Shown here piece by piece: positions 43,853 to 52,108 of a stretch of 64,000 bases of DNA. The position numbers and the translations under genes were made by a program. The DNA is from Pseudomonadales bacterium. GTDB taxonomy: Bacteria > Pseudomonadota > Gammaproteobacteria > Pseudomonadales > Ketobacteraceae. The stretch is from the NCBI GenBank assembly GCA_002708905.1, contig PAPM01000002.1:76398-140397 (forward strand), given 5' to 3'. The notes below the pieces were generated by a model. That model was not told the origin of the DNA and searched no databases. It worked only from the letters and a program-made list of their open reading frames with translations. Every line of letters starts with the position of its first letter. Position 1 is the first letter of the stretch.

Positions 43853-44766
43853 ATGAACTCTGATACTTCATTTGATCCCCCCCTATACCTCTGTGGCCCC
43901 CTTCGCGAACCCAAGCAAATGCTGGCGGATCAGGAATACAGCGGCCACAGCTCCATTCATGACGACAGCATGGCGGAAAAACTGGGTTTCAGGCGGGTCC
44001 CATTGAAGGCCCCACTCATTTCAGTCAGTTCACTCCCCTGCTGGCGGAGATCTGGGGCAATGCCTGGTTTGAGCGGGGCTGCTTCTCGGCGCATTTTCAA
44101 AACATGGTGGTGGAAGGCGAACAGGTGCGGGCGTTCGTGGAGCGCCCCGCCCCCGGCGCCTCTCGTGTGCGCGCTTGGGCGGAAAAGGCCGATGGAACCC
44201 CGGTGTTGGAAGCCAGTGCCAGCCTTGGTGATGGCTCCACCTTGCTGGACGAACGCATGGCCAAACTGAGGCCCCCGGAGCAACTGTTGATCCTGGCGGA
44301 CTTGCACGTGGGCATGACCGGCGCTGTGGAGGAGCCGGTACGCATGGACGCCGATCAGCACATGGGTAACCTGTATCCTTTTTCCCTTAACCAGAAACTG
44401 GAGCGCATTACGGAGAACTCACCCTGGTTTTCCGACGCCGCCGCGTCCCCCTGGGGCCGCGCCGTCATTCCGCTGGAAATGGTGAGCGTGCTGGCGGAAT
44501 ACAGCAGCGATCTGGCGGCGTTCCCGGTGAAGCAGCCGGTAGTGGGTCTGTTTGCGGACCAGGAGATTCGCATGGTCGATGGACCTCTGTTGGTGGGGGA
44601 AGACTATCTTATCCGCCGAGAAGTGGTGGCGCTGGCGGAAAGCAAGCGCACGGAATCCTATTGGATTCGTACCAAGATCTATGATGCCGACGGGGAGAAT
44701 TTGAAAGCAGAGATGTTATTGAATCACGCTACGTTGAAGGCATCCTATGCAGGGTATGCGGACTAA
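43853..44766 (+). pseudogene. hotdog/MaoC-like acyl dehydratase-type gene with a one-base frameshift
   Basis: From ATG 43853 the first frame reads to MAEKLGF. Thereafter the protein continues in the frame of 44104-44766: codons from 43990 read QAGPIEGPTHFSQFTPLL, then AEIWGNAWFERGCF into NMVVEGEQVRAF. Joining them needs one extra T in the TTT run at 43987-43989, so a single-base deletion in a homopolymer (mutation or sequencing error) explains everything. The restored protein would have about 305 residues. GPTHFSQF and the FxxxVxEGExVR segment fit hotdog-fold acyl hydratases; the reaction is unknown. Confidence 0.75.
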
Positions 44767-44818
44767 GTAATGCGTCCTGCAATGCAGACTTCATTCAGTT
44801 AAGCATGAAACACGTTAA

Positions 44819-45859
44819 TCAGTTTGATATTCGTTGCAGTGTCATTTCGAATGATTTGGTCGAGTTGAGAGTGACCAGTTGCTCGCTGACTTCGTCAAGA
44901 TAGAACGGGTAAATCACATCGCTCAGTTTAATGGTCAGGGTGTTGTCATTGAACGACCAGTTGCTCTCCGGGTAGGGCAGTTCTACCAGGGCGTTGGGGT
45001 CCACCCAATTGAAGCCAATCGCGCCGTTGCTACGCAATTCCAGGTAGCCGCCGTTGCGCCACATGGTGAGGTCCTCTTCTGAGAGGGGTATATTCTTGTG
45101 AATAAGCTCTACCGACATATGCCAGACGCTCGATGCCAAGTCATCCTGTTGATAGCGAGAGCTGATTAGCCAACCCCAGAATCCGCCGCAGAGCAGGACG
45201 GCAACCAAGAAAATGAAAATCATCTTGAAGCGAAAATTAAGCAGCGGGCGAGTCTCACGCGCGTCGCCAGCGGCCGTCACCAATTGGGGAGATGGTGAGG
45301 AAGTTGCCTGAGGCCGTGCTTCAGTTGGTGGATAGTCAAACAAATGTTCTGGTGCGGCGTCGAGTGCAGCAGAAATCAGTTCGGCCGTTGAAGTCGCAAC
45401 ATCCAGCCACTCACCCTGGTGGATGGCTTGGAGAAACCGTAAGGGTAACCCGCTTTGATCTGCAAGCCAGTGCAGGTCAACCGACCGTTCTTCCATAATG
45501 TGTTGCAACGCATCCTGCTTGACACGGACCCGCTGCACTGTGGCGAGAGGACGGTTTCCGGTGCGGGCAGCGATACCTTCCTTGCCGTCATAGTTCATTT
45601 CATCCTCGACCAACTCCTGCCAGGGCAAGCATGCGTCGGAACCGGTGGCCACAGTATATTGGCAAAACTGTTTGATTACTGCGCACTGGTGACGCCCCCA
45701 GCGTCCTTCTGCTTTACCGGAGTTGAGTGCCACTGCTTTGTTGTACAGGCTACGGGCTCCACCATCCAGAATACTGGCGCGGACCCCAAAGCAACGGGCT
45801 GCGGTCAACACCAGTTCAGGCCTTACGGCGTAGAAATCATTAGGCTGTAAGTCTTCCAT
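44819..45859 (-). CDS. membrane-anchored HTH regulator with periplasmic domain
   Basis: A 346-residue protein with a RodZ-like layout but a different outer domain. Residues about 114-176 look like an XRE-type HTH (LADQSGLPLRFLQAIHQGEWL); a membrane helix is at about 208-230 (MIFIFLVAVLLCGGFWGWLI). The C-terminal ~105 residues would lie in the periplasm. That part (TMWRNGGYLELRSNGAIGFN, ELPYPESNW, DNTLTIKL, VTLNSTKSFEMTLQRIS) aligns by eye with the C-terminus of the secreted protein encoded at 47364. It is divergent from the lipoprotein at 46033, with a 22-bp palindrome in the gap. The first 110 residues are of unknown type. Confidence 0.75.
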   Translation of the reverse strand: MEDLQPNDFYAVRPELVLTAARCFGVRASILDGGARSLYNKAVALNSGKAEGRWGRHQCAVIKQFCQYTVATGSDACLPWQELVEDEMNYDGKEGIAARTGNRPLATVQRVRVKQDALQHIMEERSVDLHWLADQSGLPLRFLQAIHQGEWLDVATSTAELISAALDAAPEHLFDYPPTEARPQATSSPSPQLVTAAGDARETRPLLNFRFKMIFIFLVAVLLCGGFWGWLISSRYQQDDLASSVWHMSVELIHKNIPLSEEDLTMWRNGGYLELRSNGAIGFNWVDPNALVELPYPESNWSFNDNTLTIKLSDVIYPFYLDEVSEQLVTLNSTKSFEMTLQRISN

Positions 45860-45901
45860 AGCTTGCCTGTAACCACCGGTTTTTACTGATCTTTAATGGT
45901 A

Positions 45902-45923
45902 TTTATTAATAACGATTAATAAA
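45902..45923. promoter_or_regulatory. perfect 22-bp palindrome, operator candidate
   Basis: TTTATTAAT (45902-45910) and ATTAATAAA (45915-45923) are perfect 9-bp inverted repeats around AACG. The site lies 43 bp upstream of the HTH regulator's start and 109 bp upstream of the divergent lipoprotein's start. An AT-rich symmetric site of this size suits an XRE-type dimer, pointing to autoregulation. Confidence 0.6.
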
Positions 45924-46032
45924 GGTCAATGAAGGTTTGTGCGGACTCCCACTGGTCCTCAAAGATGTCCTCAAGCGCCGGTGTTCAATTGGACGCCTGG
46001 TGATCACTGACAGGATTGTGGAGGACGACACG

Positions 46033-47331
46033 ATGAAATCATTATTTTGGAATACTACCCGTTCGCAGGCGTTGATGCTCGCATTAATCATTACCGGGTG
46101 CGGCGGATCAGGGGAAGGCGGCGGGTCTTCATCGGAGCCCGAGGTTACCATTGCATCCGGCCGATTTGTGGATAGCGCGGTGGCCGGGCTGAGCTACCGC
46201 TCAGGCTCGGTTGCCGGCGTGACCGATGCACTGGGGACGTTCGAATATGAAGTGCTCGGTGGCGTGCCACAACTGGTGCTTTTTGCTTTCAACAATGTGG
46301 AGATCGGAGCGACGCAGGGGCGAGATATCGTGACGCCACTGGATCTGGTGACTGATAGTAGTATCAACGCATTGGAAGTTCAGAACATTGCGCGCTTCCT
46401 ACAGATGCTGGATACTGACGCGAACCCCAGCAATGGAATTTCCCCTTCAATGGATTTGATGAGCGCAGTACTTGCCTTTAGCTGGAACCCGGTGGATTTC
46501 TACGACGCTGACTTTTCGAACCAGTCCGCTGTCACCCAAATCATTGCCGATGTGAGCAGCGTCGATACCCAGCCCCATATCCTGCCCAGTGCCGCCGAGG
46601 CAACCCAGCACCTGAAGCAAACCGTTGCCTGCCACAGCTCAGGGATATTCTCCGGCCATTTTTCGGGCGCTGATGCCGGCCACTTCGTGCTCTGGATTCA
46701 GCACCAGCGCGTTGACCCGGCCAGTTTTGGCGATACTGAGCCGCACCTGGGTGTCACCAGTGCCTATGTCTACAGCTCAGTCCAGAACCGCTTGATCGGG
46801 GTTTCACCCCAAGAAGGACTGTCTTTCAATTCAAGTAACGGTTTTGTGGCAGGTCGCGCGAACAATGGTGCGGAATTTTCCGGTAGTCTTACTAATTACA
46901 ACGCCATTAACGACGGTACATGGCGTAACGATGTAGAGGGCGGCCAAGGCGCTTTCTCCGGCACACGGGTGGCAGGTGATACCACAGCAGTCTATCGACT
47001 CAGCGGAGCGGTGGGCGTACTCAATCCGGTGGAGATCAGCGCAGATAGTACGGGCGCCATAGCCCTGGATGTGTTTGCCGATAACCGGGTGGCAGGTGAG
47101 ATGGTTACCTCCCGTGGTGACCGTTATCCCGTGGCGGGCGAGCTGCAGGGCGACGCCATCAGCGTCATCAGTTCCACCGGCATGGCGCTCAGTCTGGTGT
47201 TTGATGCAAGCGGCACTCATGGGGACAACCATGATGTTGGCCTGTTTGGGTTGCCAGGGTTTTGGGGTAGTTGGCAATTGGGCAGCGATGCCGGAGTGGT
47301 TATCGGCAGTAGTTGTCGGCTTAACCAATAA
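46033..47331 (+). CDS. lipoprotein of unknown function with repeated-type beta segment
   Basis: I choose ATG 46033, which follows GGAGG; the frame opens earlier at 45937. The 432-residue protein has a lipobox ending ITGC (Cys about residue 17) and a Gly/Ser linker. SVAGVTDALGTFEYEVLGG is of a type common at the start of gammaproteobacterial surface lipoproteins. The second half (GAVGVLNPVEISADSTGAIAL, TSRGDRYPVAGELQGD) looks like a beta-solenoid or sandwich. It is co-directional with the 705-residue secreted protein 32 bp downstream and divergent from the HTH regulator. Confidence 0.78.
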   Translation: MKSLFWNTTRSQALMLALIITGCGGSGEGGGSSSEPEVTIASGRFVDSAVAGLSYRSGSVAGVTDALGTFEYEVLGGVPQLVLFAFNNVEIGATQGRDIVTPLDLVTDSSINALEVQNIARFLQMLDTDANPSNGISPSMDLMSAVLAFSWNPVDFYDADFSNQSAVTQIIADVSSVDTQPHILPSAAEATQHLKQTVACHSSGIFSGHFSGADAGHFVLWIQHQRVDPASFGDTEPHLGVTSAYVYSSVQNRLIGVSPQEGLSFNSSNGFVAGRANNGAEFSGSLTNYNAINDGTWRNDVEGGQGAFSGTRVAGDTTAVYRLSGAVGVLNPVEISADSTGAIALDVFADNRVAGEMVTSRGDRYPVAGELQGDAISVISSTGMALSLVFDASGTHGDNHDVGLFGLPGFWGSWQLGSDAGVVIGSSCRLNQ

Positions 47332-47363
47332 CCCTGTGGGGAAATGGCGAAAGGAGTTGATTC

Positions 47364-49481
47364 ATGAGCAAGATTTATTTGTGGTGTGCGCTTCACATTT
47401 TATGCGCTTTGTACTGTGGCCAGGTTTATGCTTCAGGTGAATTTGAAAAATTTCTTGAGGGTAAGTCTCCGGCATCTGCAGCAGACAAAAAGAAAGCCGA
47501 AAGCAATTTTATCGGCACATGGGTGCTGGCTGAGAATAGTCTGGGAGGTAAGCAATTTCCGCTGAAGCCGGGTTTCTTTCATGTACTGGACAGCCACTAT
47601 CTGTTTATAAGCTTAAACCGGCAGGCAGGTAAAAATGATAACTGGTTTAAAAGGCCGGAGAAGGCTTCCTTTGGAACATGGGAGCTCGATATTTCATCCG
47701 TGCTCTACCTCTCCAAGGATGTAGAGCGACAGGCGCAGAACTATGTTTCGGAAAGGAAAAGCAGGCTGGAGAAAAAAGAGGCCAAGTTAATTGAGCGTTT
47801 CCCCGAACTCGAAAAAATGAGCGTGGAACAAGGGCGCCGCTTTATTAAACAGCATAGGAGTGAGCTCAAAGACATTCTTGAGGATAAGTCACTGTCTACA
47901 CAGGGACTGGCCAGAGCGCAAAGTCTGCTTCCGCTGATATCAGCAGCCGTGAACAGCAATCAGAAAGTTTTATACTTTGGCAGCGTAAAAACACGGTTTT
48001 CAGAAGAAATCACGCCTACTCGTGAACTTTATGATTCAAAAGACGACTATGAGAAACTGCACACCAAAAGTGATGTTCTGGTTTATCTATCCGCCAATCG
48101 GTTTTATATCAAAGATTTGCGACGGGAGGGCCAAAGTATGATTGCCTTTGTAAAGCCCCCGGTAAGTGACAGAGATTTTCCGCCGGAAATCGCTTCCTAC
48201 TACAATGATAAGCTCGCTGGAGAAGTAAAGGCTCGTGCCAGTTCGATTTATTCCGGATGGAACAAATTGTGTGGTTACTGGAAAGTGATCGAATCAGCAC
48301 TGCCGCAAAATGCCGTTACGGATTGCAAAACACAGCGTGATGCGTTGCTGGCTGTGGGTGTGGAAAGACAGAAAGATTATGTGTACCCGTTTGTTCAGCC
48401 CAAGCTTCCCGGCAGCTTTCCCAGAGACACCGTCGCTGGTTTGCAACAGTTCACTCAGGCTCCGGTTGGTGCTGCGGTAAAACCGGAACCGATCCCGTTT
48501 CTGGGATACTGCTTTAGTTATACACCTCAAGATGATGAGATGTATGCTGCCTTGGAATCCAACGGATTTTCCGGTGCGGCTTTTACCATGAACTACTCCC
48601 CCCTGTTTGAGGTAAACCAAAAAAACTGGTCCGATGAAGAGTTCCAAACCTATCGATCACTGAACTTCAGTTCACCACTGGTTTATCTGCGCAGGGATGG
48701 TGTAATCGGTATCTATATTCCTGAAAAAGTAAAAGAGTACCGCCCCAGGAAAACCGGCGCCATGTATTATGATCCCGCAAACACCTGGCGCTATGCTGAT
48801 AATAAAATCGAACTTAGTTTGGCAGGGGGCAAGGTCAAGCGAACGCTATATACCGGTAAAACACTGTACCTGTCGCCGGGTGTCCAGAATTCCGGGCCAG
48901 AGAGCGAACGAATTTTCCATTGGGATATCCATTTTATACGCAGCGACAATCCGGGGGATCTTGCGGGTGTGAGCCCGTCACCGGGAGTGGCGGTGAAAGT
49001 ACCGCCAGCGGGGCGCACGTTGTGTGACTTTGTGTCCCATGCCGGGAACGAGCCGAAGCAGCCTAAGGTTGCAGTGCGCGCAACCACACCCACACTCATT
49101 GCAAAGCCGGTAACGCCACAACCTGCGGTAACAGCACCTTTTGTTCTGTCTGATTATGCCCATATCCATGTGGTTCCCGTTGATCCCAATTCCCCTATTG
49201 CGCCGGAAGTCAAAGCGATGTGGGCCAAAGGTTTTTATTTGCATTTGAAACCAGGCGGTAATTTTGGCTTTAATGCGGATCAGCCCGGGCCTTATGTCTA
49301 CCTGCCGGTTAATCGCTGGCAAAATAAGAACGGCGCGTTAACGTTGACCCTAGACACCATTGCCTATCGCTTTGACCTACCCGATACACAAAGCGCCGGC
49401 GACGTGACACTGAACACGATTGATAGCACGCTGAAAGCATTCAAAATGACTTACGTTAGCAAAGCGAAGGGCGCACGCTAA
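47364..49481 (+). CDS. large secreted protein sharing a domain with the membrane HTH regulator
   Basis: A 705-residue exported protein with AAAGGAG upstream and a signal peptide (about 1-24). It appears multidomain: an N-terminal lipocalin-like segment (FIGTWVLAENSLGG), a helical coiled-coil stretch (about 125-195), a domain at about 415-540 (VYLRRDGVIGIYIPEK, YADNKIELSLAGG, IFHWDIHFIRS), a Pro-rich linker, and a C-terminal domain (about 595-700). The last has MWAKGFYLHLKPGGNFGFN, YLPVNRW, GALTLTLDTIAYRF and VTLNTIDSTLKAFKMTYVS. The last two domains follow the same pattern as the periplasmic part of the regulator at 44819. Function unknown. Confidence 0.78.
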   Translation: MSKIYLWCALHILCALYCGQVYASGEFEKFLEGKSPASAADKKKAESNFIGTWVLAENSLGGKQFPLKPGFFHVLDSHYLFISLNRQAGKNDNWFKRPEKASFGTWELDISSVLYLSKDVERQAQNYVSERKSRLEKKEAKLIERFPELEKMSVEQGRRFIKQHRSELKDILEDKSLSTQGLARAQSLLPLISAAVNSNQKVLYFGSVKTRFSEEITPTRELYDSKDDYEKLHTKSDVLVYLSANRFYIKDLRREGQSMIAFVKPPVSDRDFPPEIASYYNDKLAGEVKARASSIYSGWNKLCGYWKVIESALPQNAVTDCKTQRDALLAVGVERQKDYVYPFVQPKLPGSFPRDTVAGLQQFTQAPVGAAVKPEPIPFLGYCFSYTPQDDEMYAALESNGFSGAAFTMNYSPLFEVNQKNWSDEEFQTYRSLNFSSPLVYLRRDGVIGIYIPEKVKEYRPRKTGAMYYDPANTWRYADNKIELSLAGGKVKRTLYTGKTLYLSPGVQNSGPESERIFHWDIHFIRSDNPGDLAGVSPSPGVAVKVPPAGRTLCDFVSHAGNEPKQPKVAVRATTPTLIAKPVTPQPAVTAPFVLSDYAHIHVVPVDPNSPIAPEVKAMWAKGFYLHLKPGGNFGFNADQPGPYVYLPVNRWQNKNGALTLTLDTIAYRFDLPDTQSAGDVTLNTIDSTLKAFKMTYVSKAKGAR

Positions 49482-49494
49482 AGCGAATTAACCA

Positions 49495-50655
49495 TTAACG
49501 GCGACCGCAGGCACACGCAGTGAGAGGCCCTCCCACAACCCGGTCACGGCCTTGCTCCTTGGCCAGATAAAGGTTTTTATCTGCCTGTTTCAAGGCCTTT
49601 TCACCCTGTCCATCCGTTACTTCAGCGACACCAATACTTATCGTGACCTGGTAACTGTTTTCACCTTCACCAAAAATATGATGACTGAGATGCTTACGGA
49701 TTTTCTCCGCAATATTTTTGGCTTGATCCAGATTGGCTTGAGGCAGCAAAACGACGAACTCCTCTCCGCCAAACCTGCCAGGAAGATCGCAATCATTGCG
49801 GGTCGTTTGCTTCAATACCTTACCCAAAGCTTTCAAAACCTCATCACCAGCCCCATGCCCCCAGCTATCATTGATACGCTTAAAATAATCCACATCACAC
49901 ATCAAAATACACAATGCACCACCACTACGACGCTGGCGCCTGCATTCTGCATTCAGCTGCTGCATAACAAACGCCCGGCTGGCGAGACCGGTTAACTCAT
50001 CCGTCACCAACAGACGGTTCAATTCATTTTTTTCCGCCTGCATCAAATAACCCAGTAACAGGAACAGCAAGACCATGGGTACCGCAATCATTGCATAAAT
50101 TACCCGCAACCAAACAGCCCAGAACGACGTCAGAATGCCACCTTCAAACAATGAGACTTTTAACAAGGGCGCATAAGTCGTTGCACCACTCCAGAAACCG
50201 ATCTCATTTCCCACAAACAATACGGCGGCAATCACAAACGCGGATTTATACAATTTCGGTTTAAACAGCAAACGCACCATGATGAGCAATCCCAAACACA
50301 ATAACATCAAAGGTGAGTCGCGGTAGCCATAACCAAATGACACAACAATGGCGCCACTGAATACCACGTACACTGTTATTGCAGACAACCAGGGATAATC
50401 CTTTGTGCTCAGACGATTGCGCCAGCAATAACTCGCAATAGCGAAGGAAATGATAATGACGCCGGACATAAACCACTCCGATATGAGCGCCATATCATCA
50501 TGAAATATGTCCTGATTTTGAGATTTTGCAATCGAAGGTAATAAAACAAATATGCAATACAGTGGTATGGGAAGTGCGGACAATAGCAGGCATCCGGTGA
50601 TATCCCGTTGTTCACGCAACCACAGCTCAAGTTGAGGAAGCAAATTTTTCATCAC
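49495..50655 (-). CDS. membrane diguanylate cyclase
   Basis: A 386-residue protein with about six N-terminal membrane helices (to about 215), without a recognisable extracytoplasmic sensor domain, followed by a GGDEF domain (about 220-375). The active site is GGEEF in RFGGEEFVVLL. Substrate segments DVDYFKRINDSWGHGAGDEVL are intact, so c-di-GMP synthesis is likely. The RxxD inhibitory site is absent (NDCD at that position). Its start lies 29 bp inside the end of the neighbouring diguanylate cyclase gene, so the two are coupled. Confidence 0.9.
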   Translation of the reverse strand: MMKNLLPQLELWLREQRDITGCLLLSALPIPLYCIFVLLPSIAKSQNQDIFHDDMALISEWFMSGVIIISFAIASYCWRNRLSTKDYPWLSAITVYVVFSGAIVVSFGYGYRDSPLMLLCLGLLIMVRLLFKPKLYKSAFVIAAVLFVGNEIGFWSGATTYAPLLKVSLFEGGILTSFWAVWLRVIYAMIAVPMVLLFLLLGYLMQAEKNELNRLLVTDELTGLASRAFVMQQLNAECRRQRRSGGALCILMCDVDYFKRINDSWGHGAGDEVLKALGKVLKQTTRNDCDLPGRFGGEEFVVLLPQANLDQAKNIAEKIRKHLSHHIFGEGENSYQVTISIGVAEVTDGQGEKALKQADKNLYLAKEQGRDRVVGGPLTACACGRR

Positions 50656-51802
50656 CAGCTACCTTCGTACTAACCACGGTGTCTCGACCTAATGCTTTCG
50701 CTTGATATAATTTATCGTCCGCCATGGAAAGCAGCTCATCAGCGGCAACCCCCCAGCCTTCATTGCCCCTTGCTTCAACCAAGCCAATACTTAACGTGAC
50801 ATGAAATACCTCACCGTCACTTAAGAACGGTGTTTGAGCAAGGGTTTCCTGAATTCTGCGGCAGACCGTTTTCGCGCCTTCCAGATCGGTGTCGATAAAC
50901 AGAATGGCAAACTCCTCCCCCCCTAACCTGGCGGGTAGATCCTCGGGGACCCGCATATGGCTGCGCAGTATCTCTGCGATGGCCACGAGGACCTCATCCC
51001 CCATGGCGTGACCGTACCGGTCGTTGATTTTCTTGAAATGATCCGCATCGATCATGGCCAGGCACAAGGGCTGATCGGTTCGGGATTGACGCGCACATTC
51101 CTGCTCAAGCCGGGCGATAAAGTGGCGCCGATTTGCAATACCGGTAAGGCTGTCGCTACGTACCATATGAATCAACCCCTCGCGCTGGTAGTCTGCCTGG
51201 TTGGCCAATATCGCGATAATCACGCCATAGCCGATCACACTGGTGTAGAGAATGCCGGTACGAACCATTTCCGCTAAAAGCAAATATTGATCGGTCTCAA
51301 ACGCCTGGGGCGAATACGCCGGCGCATAGGGAACCAGGTCATGATAGAGAAGATAATCATTTGTCAGCAGATAAAGAGCGCCCAAGGCTGCCCCTTGAAA
51401 CACAGCCTTCAAACCCAGCAGGAGCAAGCCGATGGGCACAACAGTAATCATCACCAGATTAGTGGGATAGGTGAGGTTTCCCCCCAGGATCGCAACACAT
51501 CCAAGCGCGGTGGCCACCAGAAACGCAAGCAGCGACACACTGACAGGAATCTCCCGCAGCTCCCTGCGACGGGGCCATAGCCGAATAAGCATCAGGATCT
51601 GTATGCATGCGCAAACGGTTAAAATCACACAACCTGAGGAGATATAGAACGGGTTTAGTAACGCGCGCCACTCTTCTATCAACAGGCTGGCAGCCAAACC
51701 AATGATGAAAACAAACAGAAAAGGCAAATTAAGCCAGATGCTGACAATGACCCTTTGGGTGGGCGTGGCGGAGCTTAAATAGGTATTAATTGCGCCCAGC
51801 AT
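50627..51802 (-). CDS. membrane diguanylate cyclase, upstream partner
   Basis: A 391-residue protein with six predicted membrane helices (about 15-215) and a GGDEF domain (about 220-380). It has DADHFKKINDRYGHAMGDEVL and RLGGEEFAILF. The RxxD inhibitory site is missing (VPED). It shares domain order and length with the following gene at 49495, which suggests a local duplication, although their membrane parts have diverged strongly. The two genes overlap by 29 bp. Confidence 0.9.
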   Translation of the reverse strand: MLGAINTYLSSATPTQRVIVSIWLNLPFLFVFIIGLAASLLIEEWRALLNPFYISSGCVILTVCACIQILMLIRLWPRRRELREIPVSVSLLAFLVATALGCVAILGGNLTYPTNLVMITVVPIGLLLLGLKAVFQGAALGALYLLTNDYLLYHDLVPYAPAYSPQAFETDQYLLLAEMVRTGILYTSVIGYGVIIAILANQADYQREGLIHMVRSDSLTGIANRRHFIARLEQECARQSRTDQPLCLAMIDADHFKKINDRYGHAMGDEVLVAIAEILRSHMRVPEDLPARLGGEEFAILFIDTDLEGAKTVCRRIQETLAQTPFLSDGEVFHVTLSIGLVEARGNEGWGVAADELLSMADDKLYQAKALGRDTVVSTKVAGDEKFASST

Positions 51803-52108
51803 ATGCGCGGTACCTTCTTATTTTTATTCTCATAGGGCGTGCTGTATTCATTTTGCACAAATCAGTATATAGCTCCAGAACTGGCAACTGTATAAAACCA
51901 ATTGTTACGTATGGCTACCCTCGCATACATATTGCTACTAACCTAACTGAGTTACCCTTATGCGCCTACATACCCCTTCTACATGCCTCTCCACATTACT
52001 CTGCCGAACATTTTGCAACACAATTACACCATTCAACTCTAACCTATCTCCGGTATCCCTGTTTTAATGGTTCAAAACAAAAACTAACTAGGCGCAGGCA
52101 GTTCTCAC
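51803..52108. other. intergenic region without a supported gene
   Basis: This 306-bp gap separates the divergent diguanylate cyclase and FAAL genes. It presumably holds both promoters, but I see no convincing -35/-10 pair, palindrome or terminator. A plus-strand open frame across it has no ribosome site and an unlikely composition. Confidence 0.5.
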
